Assembly (NCBI RefSeq): GCF_050920755.1 | Contig: NZ_CP158480.1 | Span: 1,922,001-1,986,000, forward strand | Origin: Oligella sp050920755 | GTDB taxonomy: Bacteria > Pseudomonadota > Gammaproteobacteria > Burkholderiales > Burkholderiaceae_B | DNA: 64,000 nucleotides | Direction of reading: 5' to 3' | Shown here: piece after piece, positions 9,070 through 18,107 of the stretch | Position numbering within the stretch: position 1 is the first letter of the stretch | How the letters are laid out: every line of letters begins with the position of its first letter | Position numbers and translations under genes: made by a program | Notes under the pieces: model-generated | Told to the model about the DNA's origin: nothing | Databases searched by the model: none | The model's input: the letters and a program-made list of their open reading frames with translations, nothing else

Positions 9070-9603
9070 TTACAACGTCTTTGTTATATCTGTAATAAGC
9101 ATCCCACAGACAAAGCTATCAGTCCATTCGCCTTTGTTCCAGTAATCCTGAATAAAATGAGCCTCTCTCCTCATACCGACATTACTGCACAATTTAGCAG
9201 AGGATAAGTTTCGAGCATCCAGATTCGCTTGTATTCTATGAACATTATGTTTTTCAAACAAGGCTTTCACTACTGCTTTTACTGATTCTGTTGCATAGCC
9301 TCTACCACAAAAGTTGGGATTAAAAACAAATCCTATTTCAACGGTTTGCTTCATCCCCGTGTACCAGATTGATATATCGCCGATTACTTTTCCATTTAGT
9401 AACACGGCTAAATTCAATTGGGAGTTCTCTTGCAGTTTATTGTTATTCAATTTTTTATTGAACTCTTCACTTTTACTCTCACAAGTCCAAACATCCTCTA
9501 ATAGATACTCGCAAACATCCATGTTTGAGTAAATTTCGTAAGTGTCTTCGATATCCTCGGATGAAAAGGGACGAATATCCAATCGATCCGTTTTTAAGTG
9601 CAT
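9070..9603 (-). CDS. GNAT N-acetyltransferase (RimJ/RimL type)
   Basis: 177 residues of the Acetyltransf_3 group: N-terminal LKTDRLDIRPFSSEDIEDTYEIYSN reduced to the usual LxTxRLxxRP opening, IGDISIWY, the acetyl-CoA loop FCGRGYATE (R/QxxGxG/A) and the C-terminal NxxSxxxxxxxGM motif (NLSSAKLCSNVGM). It should transfer an acetyl group from acetyl-CoA to an amine, but the substrate is unknown. It and the next gene are more AT-rich than their neighbours and lie just after a tRNA gene, which suggests acquisition. Confidence 0.85.
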   Translation of the reverse strand: MHLKTDRLDIRPFSSEDIEDTYEIYSNMDVCEYLLEDVWTCESKSEEFNKKLNNNKLQENSQLNLAVLLNGKVIGDISIWYTGMKQTVEIGFVFNPNFCGRGYATESVKAVVKALFEKHNVHRIQANLDARNLSSAKLCSNVGMRREAHFIQDYWNKGEWTDSFVCGMLITDITKTL

Positions 9604-9655
9604 CTTGTTCTCCTTTACAAATTCTAATTTGTCTACACCAATTTAATCTTCTCAT

Positions 9656-10399
9656 TTATTGATGCTTGTCAATGTTTCTTGAACCGTGTTTTATAATCCA
9701 CTTACACGATTCGCTCATGTCTTTTGTATCCCAAGAATTAATAATGATTTCAAACTTTTCTTTATCCTCTTTATATAAATCATTTAAATTATTGGCAACG
9801 CTTTTTTGAATATACTTATCTTCATCATCCTTAAGATTGTTTAAGATCGTATAGTAATCATCAAAATACTCCACTGCCGTATATATTTTTTTTGCCCAAG
9901 GCAATCTAATTCTTAGACATTCACTTGAAAGTCTTCTTACTCGCTCATTATCATCCCTACTCCATTGCTTCAAAACTGCTAAAGCTTCTTCCGGATATTT
10001 CATTATTAAAGGTCGCATACAATATTCTGATGTAAATCTTTTTGTTAGCTCTTTGCTAAAACTAATCGTCGATTCAAAATAATCTGCTCCATATAGCTCT
10101 ACATATTTTCCTACCGGCCATAACCACCAGCCTACAGAAAAAGCTCCACTATTTCCCTTTAGCTCAGGTCCTAATACTTTTTTGAAACTTAAAATGGTTT
10201 GGTGATAATCTGAATCTATTGTTTCATAGAGAGCCTTGGCAATTAACACTTGCCTTTCGTTAAACTCCAGATCATTTATATAAGAGATTGTTAATTCTAA
10301 AAATCTTGCCTGATCAAAAGCATCTATAGCATTTGCAATTGTGTTTGAAAAGCTATCTAAATAATCAATGTCATAATAATCTTTAAGCTTCTTTGCCAT
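9656..10399 (-). CDS. DNA alkylation repair-like HEAT-repeat protein (AlkC/AlkD superfamily)
   Basis: 247 residues if started at the ATG at 10399 (GTGGA upstream); an ATG at 10420 is an alternative. The helical pattern, the WWLWPVGKYVELYG segment, and RPLIMKYPEEALAVLKQWSRDDNERVRRLSSECLRIRLPWAKKI (HEAT-like repeat with RRLSSE) match AlkC/AlkD-like proteins, which remove N-alkylated bases. The assignment rests on fold-level resemblance; a non-enzymatic HEAT protein is possible. It is AT-rich, with many Lys/Asn/Asp codons ending in A or T, unlike the flanking core genes. Confidence 0.65.
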   Translation of the reverse strand: MAKKLKDYYDIDYLDSFSNTIANAIDAFDQARFLELTISYINDLEFNERQVLIAKALYETIDSDYHQTILSFKKVLGPELKGNSGAFSVGWWLWPVGKYVELYGADYFESTISFSKELTKRFTSEYCMRPLIMKYPEEALAVLKQWSRDDNERVRRLSSECLRIRLPWAKKIYTAVEYFDDYYTILNNLKDDEDKYIQKSVANNLNDLYKEDKEKFEIIINSWDTKDMSESCKWIIKHGSRNIDKHQ

Positions 10400-10758
10400 T
10401 ATTTTTATCCACTTTTGCATCTTCCGCTTTCTTACTCAAAGGTTTCCAGTTACCCACGCTACATTGCCGCCTGGTTTGGCAACTTTTTATTTTCTTCAAG
10501 AGCTTGCGGATTCGACGCATTTGACGATATCTTTCGTCGCCGTTTCAATCAGCATATTGAGAATAAGCTTTGTCGTCAACATCTTATCACGCAGATTTTA
10601 CTATTTAAATCCTTTGAAGTCTTTATAGCTCGCAGCATTTTGCGTTGCAAAAAGCAATCGCCCTTTCAGCCTTAATCATTAGCCTTTAATGTTAAAATAG
10701 CTGACTTCCATGCTTGTTGATTTGACAAGGCGCTTTATCTTCGGGGGTATTTTTTACG
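10400..10758. other. Intergenic region upstream of prmB
   Basis: About 360 bp between divergent genes. A rightward 86-codon open frame exists here but has no recognisable motifs or ribosome site, and I take it as chance. The region must hold the promoters of prmB and of the AlkC-like gene. Nothing else is identifiable. Confidence 0.5.
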
Positions 10759-11679
10759 ATGAGCACCAAAAGCTATAAAGAACTTAAAACCATTCGTGAC
10801 TTAATTCGCTATGCCGTATCATCTTTTAATCAAGCTGATTTAAGCTTTGGACATGGTAATGACAATGCATGGGATGAGGCGGTTTATCTGGTGTTGGAGC
10901 GCTTGAATTTACCGCCGGATCAATTAGATCCCTATATTGATGCACGTGTACTTGAAAGTGAAAAGAAATTAATCCTGGACTTAATCCATCAGCGCGTCAC
11001 AACCCGAATGCCTTTAGCTCATCTTACCGGTGTGGCGTGGTTACAGGGTCATCGCTTTTTGACGGATAAACGCGTCATTGTCCCCCGCTCGCCGATTGCC
11101 GAATTGATCGTACAGGATGAGCTTGCGCCTTGGGTCAATGATACTCAACAGCCAATGAGCATGCTTGATATGTGTACCGGTTCAGGTTGCTTAGCGATTT
11201 TAATGGCGCTCACCTTCCCTAACAGCACTGTGGATGCGGCTGACATTTCCGAGTATGCGATTTTATTGGCCCAGCGCAATGTGGCAATGTATAAGCTTGA
11301 AGATCGTGTGCGCGTGATCGAAAGTGATTTATTCAAATCATTGGATAGCAATCAAAAATACGATGTAATTATCTGCAACCCGCCCTATGTGACAACACAG
11401 AGCATGCGACGATTACCGGACGAGTATAGACATGAGCCGGTGTTGGCACTGCATGGTGGCGATGACGGCATGGACGTGGTGCGCAAATTCCTAAGCCAAG
11501 CGCCGAAGTACTTAAATGATGAAGGCTTTGTTGTGTTAGAAATCGGCTTTAATATGGAGCACTTTTATCATGCATTCCCAGAGCTCGAACCAATCTTTTT
11601 GGAAACCGAGTTTGACCCAAGCATTATCTTATTACTGACTAAGACTGAATTACTTAAGCTAAATGATGCAGGAAAGTAA
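10759..11679 (+). CDS. prmB: Ribosomal protein uL3 N5-glutamine methyltransferase PrmB
   Basis: 306 residues, the PrmB size. The N-terminal helical domain is followed by RMPLAHLTGVAWLQGHRF, the SAM loop LDMCTGSGCLAI, acidic DAADISEYAI and the catalytic VIICNPPYV (NPPY binds the glutamine amide). PrmB methylates a glutamine of uL3 during 50S assembly. The frame VPRSPIAELI separates it from PrmC, which has VPRPETE. CGGGGG lies 11 nt upstream of the ATG. Confidence 0.92.
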   Translation: MSTKSYKELKTIRDLIRYAVSSFNQADLSFGHGNDNAWDEAVYLVLERLNLPPDQLDPYIDARVLESEKKLILDLIHQRVTTRMPLAHLTGVAWLQGHRFLTDKRVIVPRSPIAELIVQDELAPWVNDTQQPMSMLDMCTGSGCLAILMALTFPNSTVDAADISEYAILLAQRNVAMYKLEDRVRVIESDLFKSLDSNQKYDVIICNPPYVTTQSMRRLPDEYRHEPVLALHGGDDGMDVVRKFLSQAPKYLNDEGFVVLEIGFNMEHFYHAFPELEPIFLETEFDPSIILLLTKTELLKLNDAGK

Positions 11680-11715
11680 TTACTGAGGGACTTGTGATGG
11701 TAAAGCCTCGATATT

Positions 11716-11746
11716 AAACAAGACTTTTGCTTTTGCCCTTGTTTTT
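11716..11746 (+). terminator. Weak terminator after prmB
   Basis: AAACAAG / CTTGTTT arms followed by T-rich sequence (TTTTTACTTT), 37 bp after the prmB stop and between two convergent genes. The AT-rich stem makes it a weak call. Confidence 0.35.
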
Positions 11747-11777
11747 ACTTTGTGCACTCAACCTCATCAGTAACGCT

Positions 11778-12590
11778 TTACGATACCATCACAGGCGCAA
11801 TCAAATAGCGTTTAAATGACTCATGCCATGAGGTCTGAATATGAATATCATAGGCACGTGATAAATCCTCACTGCCTACCAATGAATCAGGCGTATATTG
11901 TCCCATTAAGACGCCGTTTTTGAGCAAGATAATTTGATCAGAAAATTGCAAACTTAAATTAATATCGTGCATCACCACCACAATGGTCAAGCCTTTGGCT
12001 TGTAGCTCTTTAAGCAAGTACATAAGTGCGTATTGATGCCGAATGTCCAAGTGGTTTGTCGGTTCATCCAAAAACAACACTTGGCCGTGTAGGTCAAATT
12101 GCCGGTTAGGGCATACTTGAGCTAAGGTGCGTGCAATTTGTACTCGATGCTGCTCGCCGCCCGACAATGAATTATAAGAACTGTCCAAAAAGGGAGCTAA
12201 AGCCATCCGGTCAACAATTTGTTGCACAATCGGCGTGTTATCCGCTTCATACATTGTGTGTCGGAAAGGCTCACGTCCCATGCCGATAATTTCGGCTGCT
12301 GTTATCGCAAAGGGAACGTGATCAAGCTGTGGCAATACAGCACGTTGGCGTGCCAATGCTAATCGATCGATTTGTTGTAGTACTTGCTGCTTAAATAGCA
12401 CCTGACCGGATTGAGGGATATTATCACCGTTTAATAAGTTGAGGAGCGTCGTTTTCCCCGCACCGTTTGCGCCCATAATGGCTGTAAATTGACCCTGTTC
12501 AATCGCAACTGAAACTCGGTCTAACAGGGTACGTTGACGCTTATGACCGACCATAACACTCAGTGACTGCCCAACTAATATCGCACTCAT
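11778..12590 (-). CDS. hmuV: Heme ABC importer ATP-binding protein HmuV
   Basis: 270 residues from the ATG at 12590, which overlaps the hmuU stop as ATGA; this coupling decides the start. Walker A GANGAGKTT, signature SLSGGEQHRV, Walker B VLFLDEPTNHLD and switch VVMHDINL are present. Sequence style is that of HmuV/FecE-type ATPases. It powers heme transport across the inner membrane with HmuU. The neighbouring HugZ-like gene and TonB receptor support heme rather than a siderophore as substrate. Confidence 0.9.
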   Translation of the reverse strand: MSAILVGQSLSVMVGHKRQRTLLDRVSVAIEQGQFTAIMGANGAGKTTLLNLLNGDNIPQSGQVLFKQQVLQQIDRLALARQRAVLPQLDHVPFAITAAEIIGMGREPFRHTMYEADNTPIVQQIVDRMALAPFLDSSYNSLSGGEQHRVQIARTLAQVCPNRQFDLHGQVLFLDEPTNHLDIRHQYALMYLLKELQAKGLTIVVVMHDINLSLQFSDQIILLKNGVLMGQYTPDSLVGSEDLSRAYDIHIQTSWHESFKRYLIAPVMVS

Positions 12591-13639
12591 GAACGTAGTC
12601 CCCCCATTTGGCGCCAAACTAAATAACCTAAAAAGGGCGCACCGATCATGGAAGTAATAATACCTATAGGTAGTTCGGCAGGCGAAACAATGGTGCGCGC
12701 AATCACATCAGCTAAACATAATAACGTTGCCCCAAAGATAAATGAAGCAGGAAAGACATAACGGTGGTTACTACCGACAAGTCCGCGAACAATATGAGGT
12801 ACGACAAGGCCAATAAAGCCGATACCACCGGAAAAAGCGACGGCAGTACCCACTAATAAGGCGACCAAAAAGATTAAACGCTTTTTAGCACGTTCAATAT
12901 GAAAACCAAGATGACCTGCTACTTTTTCACCTAACATCAAGGCATCCAGTAAGCGCACCTCACGCGCCAGTAATGGAATTGAAAAAGCACAAACACAACT
13001 GAGAATCGCTAACTTATGCCAATCGAAGATAGCCAGACTGCCCATACCCCAAAAAGTTAAAGATCGTAGTTGATTATCATCGGCGGCATAAGTTAATAAA
13101 CCGGTTAAGGCGCCGGCCAACGCACCGAAAGCAATCCCGATTAAGAGCATGGCAGCAATATTTAAGCTACCACCACGTCGAGAAAAACGATATAAAATCA
13201 ACGTCATTGCCCACGCACCTAAAAAAGCCATAAAGGGTAAGGCATAATCACCCAAACGCTTAAACAACATCGGCATAAGCGCACCACCCAAGACAATACT
13301 AAAGCTGGCAGCCAATGAGGCACCTGACATCACACCGACAATACCGGGATCAACCAGTGGATTACGAAATAGTCCTTGCATCACGGCACCACAGATAGCG
13401 AGCGAGCCCCCCACCAAGAGGGCTGCCACCACTCGCGGCAGCCTGATATGTAACAGAATTTGACTACTATAATCATGCGCTGCAGCCGTAGCTGAAAGCC
13501 TAAATAGATCCAGAAAAGCACGTGCATTGAGTGACACCGCACCGGTACTCGCCGCAATAACAATAGTAGCTAACAATAACGCCACCAACGCACTAAACAC
13601 ATAAATGCGCTGTTGCTTGCATGATAGAGTCAAAAACAT
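12587..13639 (-). CDS. hmuU: Heme ABC importer permease HmuU
   Basis: 350 residues of the FecCD family with about ten membrane segments. Family landmarks: LRLPRVVAALLVGGSLAICGAVMQGLFRNPLVDPGIVGVMSGAS, GMGSLA and GGIGFIGLVVPHIVRGLVG followed by HRYVFPASFIFGA. The ATG at 13639 has only a weak GGTAAT site. It lies 14 bp after the HugZ-like gene and overlaps hmuV, so hugZ-hmuU-hmuV are one unit. Confidence 0.9.
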   Translation of the reverse strand: MFLTLSCKQQRIYVFSALVALLLATIVIAASTGAVSLNARAFLDLFRLSATAAAHDYSSQILLHIRLPRVVAALLVGGSLAICGAVMQGLFRNPLVDPGIVGVMSGASLAASFSIVLGGALMPMLFKRLGDYALPFMAFLGAWAMTLILYRFSRRGGSLNIAAMLLIGIAFGALAGALTGLLTYAADDNQLRSLTFWGMGSLAIFDWHKLAILSCVCAFSIPLLAREVRLLDALMLGEKVAGHLGFHIERAKKRLIFLVALLVGTAVAFSGGIGFIGLVVPHIVRGLVGSNHRYVFPASFIFGATLLCLADVIARTIVSPAELPIGIITSMIGAPFLGYLVWRQMGGLRS

Positions 13640-13653
13640 GGCGTTAAATTACC

Positions 13654-14454
13654 TTATTGTTTTGCCAGACGAACCAACTCAGCTCTTACAGCTTCAACTG
13701 TATTGATGGGTTCGGCAAAGGGCAAATAGGCTAGGCGCTTACCATAACGTATGGTCGCACCGAACTGATTAAGACCGACCATGCTGATCTCTTTATGTTC
13801 GGCAACCGATAACCCAAGCACACCACTTAGATAATGGCGAATCGCTTGTGGATGCTCACTGTTCATATGCGCTAAGATACGATCTTCTTGCTCTTCACTA
13901 AAAGGCGAAGAGGTTGCAATGGTATCAACATCTAACCATTTGATTTGACCAAAAGTTTTAATCAAGCGAAACTTTTTAGGGACAAGACGCATATAAATAA
14001 AATGATGCACTTTTTTATAATTAACAGCATGGGGATAGAAATTTTCATAACGTTTGGCTACACGTGCCAACTCGTTTTCAGGTACATCAATCAAATCGCC
14101 AATAATAGTTAAACGCCAACCTGTTTCGATCATGTGATTACGCGTAACATCACGGACTAACAAAGAAGCATGACTATTTGCCTGTGCGTTTTTGCTGTGT
14201 TCTGCCATCTGCGCTGTCAGAATAACAGGCGATCCCGTGTGATCTAACATAAAGGGAACGACGGAACCCATTGGATATCCTTCAAGTTCGCGCTCAGGGC
14301 GAACAATCGTCGCTAAATCACCTGCAAAACTACTTTGATAAATGGTGAGCGCATCAGCTAAACCCTGTTCAGTCGTGTAAATGTCAAATCGACTAAGGTT
14401 TTGATCACTAATTAATTCATTCTTTGCTGCGACAACTTGTTCATGTGACATCAT
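13654..14454 (-). CDS. HugZ/HutZ-like heme-degrading protein
   Basis: 266 residues: an FMN-binding split-barrel (PNPOx-like) domain with EGYPMGSVVPFMLDHTGSPVIL and HASLLVRD, then a C-terminal DUF2470-like domain with ILAHMNSEHPQAIRHYL. This is the domain order of HugZ/HutZ proteins, which bind heme and release iron in the cytoplasm. AGGAAT precedes the paired ATG codons at 14454. Its place between the binding protein and permease genes of the heme importer supports the role. Confidence 0.87.
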   Translation of the reverse strand: MMSHEQVVAAKNELISDQNLSRFDIYTTEQGLADALTIYQSSFAGDLATIVRPERELEGYPMGSVVPFMLDHTGSPVILTAQMAEHSKNAQANSHASLLVRDVTRNHMIETGWRLTIIGDLIDVPENELARVAKRYENFYPHAVNYKKVHHFIYMRLVPKKFRLIKTFGQIKWLDVDTIATSSPFSEEQEDRILAHMNSEHPQAIRHYLSGVLGLSVAEHKEISMVGLNQFGATIRYGKRLAYLPFAEPINTVEAVRAELVRLAKQ

Positions 14455-14511
14455 AAATTCCTTTAATTGTAAAGATTAGTTGTAATGTATTCGTCACTCG
14501 GGAATTAACCA

Positions 14512-15366
14512 CTATGGTAAGCAATGATTAACGCGTTGGGCAATTTGCAGTGCCGCCTCGGTGAGTTGCAAACCAAATCCCAAGGCTTGACCTGCATCAA
14601 TCCGAAAAATACAATTGTTTTGTCCGGCATGGCTTAAAGCCAATTCAGGATAATGCTCATTAGCAGGGGTTAAGGTATCGACTTTTTTGTCTTTGCTAAA
14701 AGTGCTTAAAATAATCATATCCGCAGGTTCCGCCATTAAGGCTTCCAGTGATACTGCTTTGACCCCGGTAAATTGATCTGCAAAGACGTTATCAGCACCC
14801 ACAATCGCCAGTAAACCTTGACCGGCAGTATCCCCCCCTAAGCCTGAAAGACGACCCGTTGAACCATCCATAAGAATTGCTATCTTGGGCTGACGATGGT
14901 AGCTTTGTCGTGTTTGTTGAATGAGTTGCTCCTCGTGACGGATTTTATCAATGATCGCTTTGGCTTTTTCAGGCACCTTAAGCGTGTTGGCGATAAGCTG
15001 AATATCTTCAATCAAACCGTCAACATCTTTATCATCTTGAATTGTCATCACGGGGACTTGAGCTCGTTTAATTTGCTCAATGACATTCAGTGGACCGGCA
15101 TCGGGCGCTAAAATCAGTAAATCCGGATTGAGCGATAAAATACCCTCAGCAGAGAGGTTGCGACGATAACCTACCTTAGGTAGTGCCTCCATCATGTCAG
15201 CGGGTCTAGTGCTAGTCGTATCCACACCAACGAGAGCGTCGGTATAACCTAATTCAACAATAAGCTCTGAAACATTGCCGGAGGCAGAAACAATTCGTTG
15301 CTGCGCATAAGCTGTGCTACTAAAAATAAGAAAACATAATACATAAATCAGATAGGTAAATCTCAT
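14512..15366 (-). CDS. hmuT: Periplasmic heme-binding protein HmuT
   Basis: 284 residues from the ATG at 15366; the TTG two codons upstream is less likely. A signal peptide ends at AYAQQR. The PBP_2 (BtuF/HmuT) fold shows RIVSASGNVSELIVELGYTDALVGVDTTSTRP, LPKVGYRRNLSAEGILSLNPDLLI and AKIAILMDGSTGRL-like segments typical of HmuT. It collects heme behind the outer-membrane receptor and delivers it to HmuUV. A Fur-like palindrome lies 52 bp upstream. Confidence 0.88.
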   Translation of the reverse strand: MRFTYLIYVLCFLIFSSTAYAQQRIVSASGNVSELIVELGYTDALVGVDTTSTRPADMMEALPKVGYRRNLSAEGILSLNPDLLILAPDAGPLNVIEQIKRAQVPVMTIQDDKDVDGLIEDIQLIANTLKVPEKAKAIIDKIRHEEQLIQQTRQSYHRQPKIAILMDGSTGRLSGLGGDTAGQGLLAIVGADNVFADQFTGVKAVSLEALMAEPADMIILSTFSKDKKVDTLTPANEHYPELALSHAGQNNCIFRIDAGQALGFGLQLTEAALQIAQRVNHCLP

Positions 15367-15417
15367 GATCAAACAGTTAAAAATAGAATGGCTGCAATGT
15401 TAGCTTAAAATTAAATA

Positions 15418-15440
15418 TAAATAATAACGATTATTATTTA
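15418..15440 (-). promoter_or_regulatory. Fur-like palindrome upstream of hmuT
   Basis: Perfect 10-bp arms TAAATAATAA / TTATTATTTA around CGA. AT-rich alternation resembles a Fur box, and it lies where the hmuT-hugZ-hmuUV promoter should be. The match to the classical 19-mer is only partial. Confidence 0.6.
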
Positions 15441-15548
15441 TAAAATCAAATATGGTACGATATTGTTGATAGGTTCATGAAGTTTAACGACTCGGTTCCG
15501 CGTGTGACGCAGTTTCTTATCGGATAAATCCGGTTTTAGTACGAAACT

Positions 15549-15589
15549 GAAAGGACTGAATGCTGTCAAAGAAAGAAATCAGTCCTTTC
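15549..15589 (-). terminator. Hairpin after the heme receptor gene
   Basis: Perfect 11-bp arms GAAAGGACTGA / TCAGTCCTTTC with a 19-nt loop, about 60 bp beyond the receptor stop. It lacks a long T tract, so it may be a terminator or an mRNA 3' end stabiliser. Confidence 0.5.
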
Positions 15590-15650
15590 GTTAACACAAA
15601 ACGATGCCTAACTTAATGGGGGCGGTACAATACCGACCGAGGCTGTTTAC

Positions 15651-17912
15651 TTAAAACTCATAACGCATGTTCAAGCCGAAGTTTATCCCTGCTTGCGTCA
15701 TCCGTCCATGTGGGAAGGGTGAAACGGCATCAGAAACGGAAGATTTCACATCATTCCATGTGAGGTATTTGCGATCAGTCACATTATAAATACCTGCATT
15801 AATATGCAAATTTTTCAGCGGACGCGCATAAGCGGTGACATCTAGGGTTGCATAACCACCGGTTGGTAAGTAAGCAACTTTATAACCCGCACGCGCTGAG
15901 CCTTTCTCTGCGTCTTCTAGCCACTTTGAATTAATATCTTTGGCTTTTTTGCCGCGGGCAAAGTTTAAGCTAGTCGCGACACCCCAAGTATTATTTGGCG
16001 CATCAAAGCCTAAACGTAAAAAACCGTTGATCGGATCAACATCAGACCATGGCTCAGTGTCTTTACCGCGACGATCACGTCCTTTGGCATAAGCTATCGC
16101 ACCCGCCACATAAAGACCATCCGGTGCACCGAAGGCTTCCGCCAAGTTTAAACGACCCTCATATTCCAAACCGTAAATCACTACTTTGCCGCTATGGTTT
16201 TGCATAAAGTATTGGGTCAAAAACCGAGGCTGTCTTGGTTGCCCGAAATTCGGATTCGGCACTTCTTTGCTGGCACGATAAATCATATCACGGTAGGTAC
16301 TATGAAAAGCCGTAATCGTTTGATGACCTAAGCGTCCTTGACTACGTAAGCCCAGCTCAAAAGTACGCGCTTTTTCCGGCTTCAGATCAGGACTTGGCAG
16401 TGCCGTGCCATGACCTGTACGACTATTCATTTCAGCAAATGACTGACCCTTTAGGCCTTGACGATAAGAGAAAAAAAGCTGATGGTTTTCGCTTAAATTG
16501 AAGCGTGTACCTAATTCCCAATTTACATAAGAGCGACGACTTGATTCAAATGGTTGATTGGGTTTACTCGGATCATAACCGTCGGTGGCTTTAGGATTTA
16601 ACTGATAACGCCCGATTTGAATACCCGGCGTAATAAACCAGCGTCCATCCATTAGACCGATATCATCACTGATAAAGAAGTTATAGTCTTTAGTAATCGT
16701 TTTAGGGTTGTAAACAGTGGTTCGCCCATTACTCGTTTGTGCAGATTCGGTTCGATTATGCTCTAAATTCACCCCATACTGAATACGATGACTGACCGAG
16801 CCGGACTTTAACTGCTTATTCAAGGTCAGAGCTAAACCGCTATTACGCACTTTATACATGGTTTCAATATCAAAAATCATGCCATAATTCAGATACGTAG
16901 TATCGTCACTCGCTCTTGTCTGCTTGCTTTGTTGTGTATAAACCTGCCAAAAACCACTATCAAATATACCCGCATCTACCTTAAAATCATGGCGTAAGCT
17001 TAGACCTGAACGACGTGAATCAAAACGATCCTCAAAACTACGCGGTGTCTTCACATAACGCTTATCATAATTCAATACATCTTGCTTACTATCGAATTTG
17101 TAGTGATCGAGCTTTAAACTGAATCGATGATTAGGATTGAGCTGCCAGACTATTTTACCCAATACATTATTGGATTGATAATCAGTAGGATTATTTCGAG
17201 TACGCGCAGGGCTAATTATATCTTCTCCACCCTTATTACGTAATTCATGCCCCTTGCGGTGAGTAAAGGATAACATGGCACTTAAACCATCGCTATCACC
17301 GCCTGCTAAAGTTGCGCCCAGCATATAGCTGCGATCGGCACTATCATAACCCGTACGCACATTACCGCCGAATTGACGACCCGCTTGGAAATAATCCTTA
17401 GGGTCTTTGGTAATAAAATTAACGGTACCCGCTAAACCCATTTTACCGCTGCCTACCACACCCGAACCTTTGATAATATCCACTTGCTTTAAATCGGAAA
17501 AATCAAAGGTGGCACGCGTATTGCGTTGATAATGCCCTGATTTAAAGGTATCAGCCAGTGGCATACCATCCACATTCAATGCGACATAGTTTTGCCCTGT
17601 GGTATGTGTACCGCCTGTGCCACCCATACCCCGAATAGAAATATCCCCTAAGCCCGTGCCGGCAGTACGACTAAACTGAAGCCCCGGGGTGTAACGAAAC
17701 ATATCACGCGCATTATTCGCTGTGCTACGACCCAAATCCTCGACGTTTAAGCTAGTGATGCTCGCATTATTCAGATTATTAGCGTCACTACCTTCATATG
17801 TGATGACCGTGATATCTTTTAATTGTTGAACCTCTGTTGCCATTGAAACGCCGGATACACTGCCAATCGCCAACAATGCTAATGATAAGCCTGATAACGG
17901 AAAAGTTTTCAT
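15651..17912 (-). CDS. TonB-dependent heme/hemoglobin receptor (HmuR-like)
   Basis: 753 residues from the ATG at 17912, which has GGAG 8 nt upstream; an earlier ATG at 17936 spoils the signal peptide. Signal peptide to about VSMATE, TonB-box region LKDITVITYEG, plug domain (RDMFRYTPGLQFSRTAG, IRGMGGTGG, VDIIKGSGVVGSGKMGLAGTVNF) and a beta barrel ending in the outer-membrane signature NMRYEF with terminal Phe. It matches the TonB-hemoglobin/transferrin/lactoferrin receptor family. A Fur box lies upstream, and the HmuTUV operon follows on the same strand. Confidence 0.9.
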   Translation of the reverse strand: MKTFPLSGLSLALLAIGSVSGVSMATEVQQLKDITVITYEGSDANNLNNASITSLNVEDLGRSTANNARDMFRYTPGLQFSRTAGTGLGDISIRGMGGTGGTHTTGQNYVALNVDGMPLADTFKSGHYQRNTRATFDFSDLKQVDIIKGSGVVGSGKMGLAGTVNFITKDPKDYFQAGRQFGGNVRTGYDSADRSYMLGATLAGGDSDGLSAMLSFTHRKGHELRNKGGEDIISPARTRNNPTDYQSNNVLGKIVWQLNPNHRFSLKLDHYKFDSKQDVLNYDKRYVKTPRSFEDRFDSRRSGLSLRHDFKVDAGIFDSGFWQVYTQQSKQTRASDDTTYLNYGMIFDIETMYKVRNSGLALTLNKQLKSGSVSHRIQYGVNLEHNRTESAQTSNGRTTVYNPKTITKDYNFFISDDIGLMDGRWFITPGIQIGRYQLNPKATDGYDPSKPNQPFESSRRSYVNWELGTRFNLSENHQLFFSYRQGLKGQSFAEMNSRTGHGTALPSPDLKPEKARTFELGLRSQGRLGHQTITAFHSTYRDMIYRASKEVPNPNFGQPRQPRFLTQYFMQNHSGKVVIYGLEYEGRLNLAEAFGAPDGLYVAGAIAYAKGRDRRGKDTEPWSDVDPINGFLRLGFDAPNNTWGVATSLNFARGKKAKDINSKWLEDAEKGSARAGYKVAYLPTGGYATLDVTAYARPLKNLHINAGIYNVTDRKYLTWNDVKSSVSDAVSPFPHGRMTQAGINFGLNMRYEF

Positions 17913-17962
17913 AGATATACTCCAAATGATAAACAATGTACGCTGATTCTATCATAATCAAA

Positions 17963-17981
17963 TATAATGAGAATCATTATC
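17963..17981 (-). promoter_or_regulatory. Fur box upstream of the heme receptor
   Basis: On the reverse strand GATAATGATTCTCATTATA, a near match to the 19-bp Fur consensus with its two outer blocks intact. It lies about 50 bp before the receptor ATG, as expected for iron repression. Confidence 0.82.
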
Positions 17982-18107
17982 ATTTGTATTATTGTTTATT
18001 TTTGCGACAAATATAGCCGTTAAGTCATCCTATGTATCACCTCTAAGCCAAGCTTGTGTGCAACTCCGACGGTATCTTGCTTAACTCTTCAAGAATTGGC
18101 TAAAACA

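Noticed and set aside
10415..10675. Rightward 86-codon open frame upstream of prmB
   Set aside because: No ribosome site, no motif, unusual Arg/Phe/Ser-rich composition, and it overlaps the start region of the AlkC-like gene on the other strand.
15520..15540. CGGATAAATCCGGTTTT as a plus-strand terminator
   Set aside because: No plus-strand gene ends here; the stem is only five bases.
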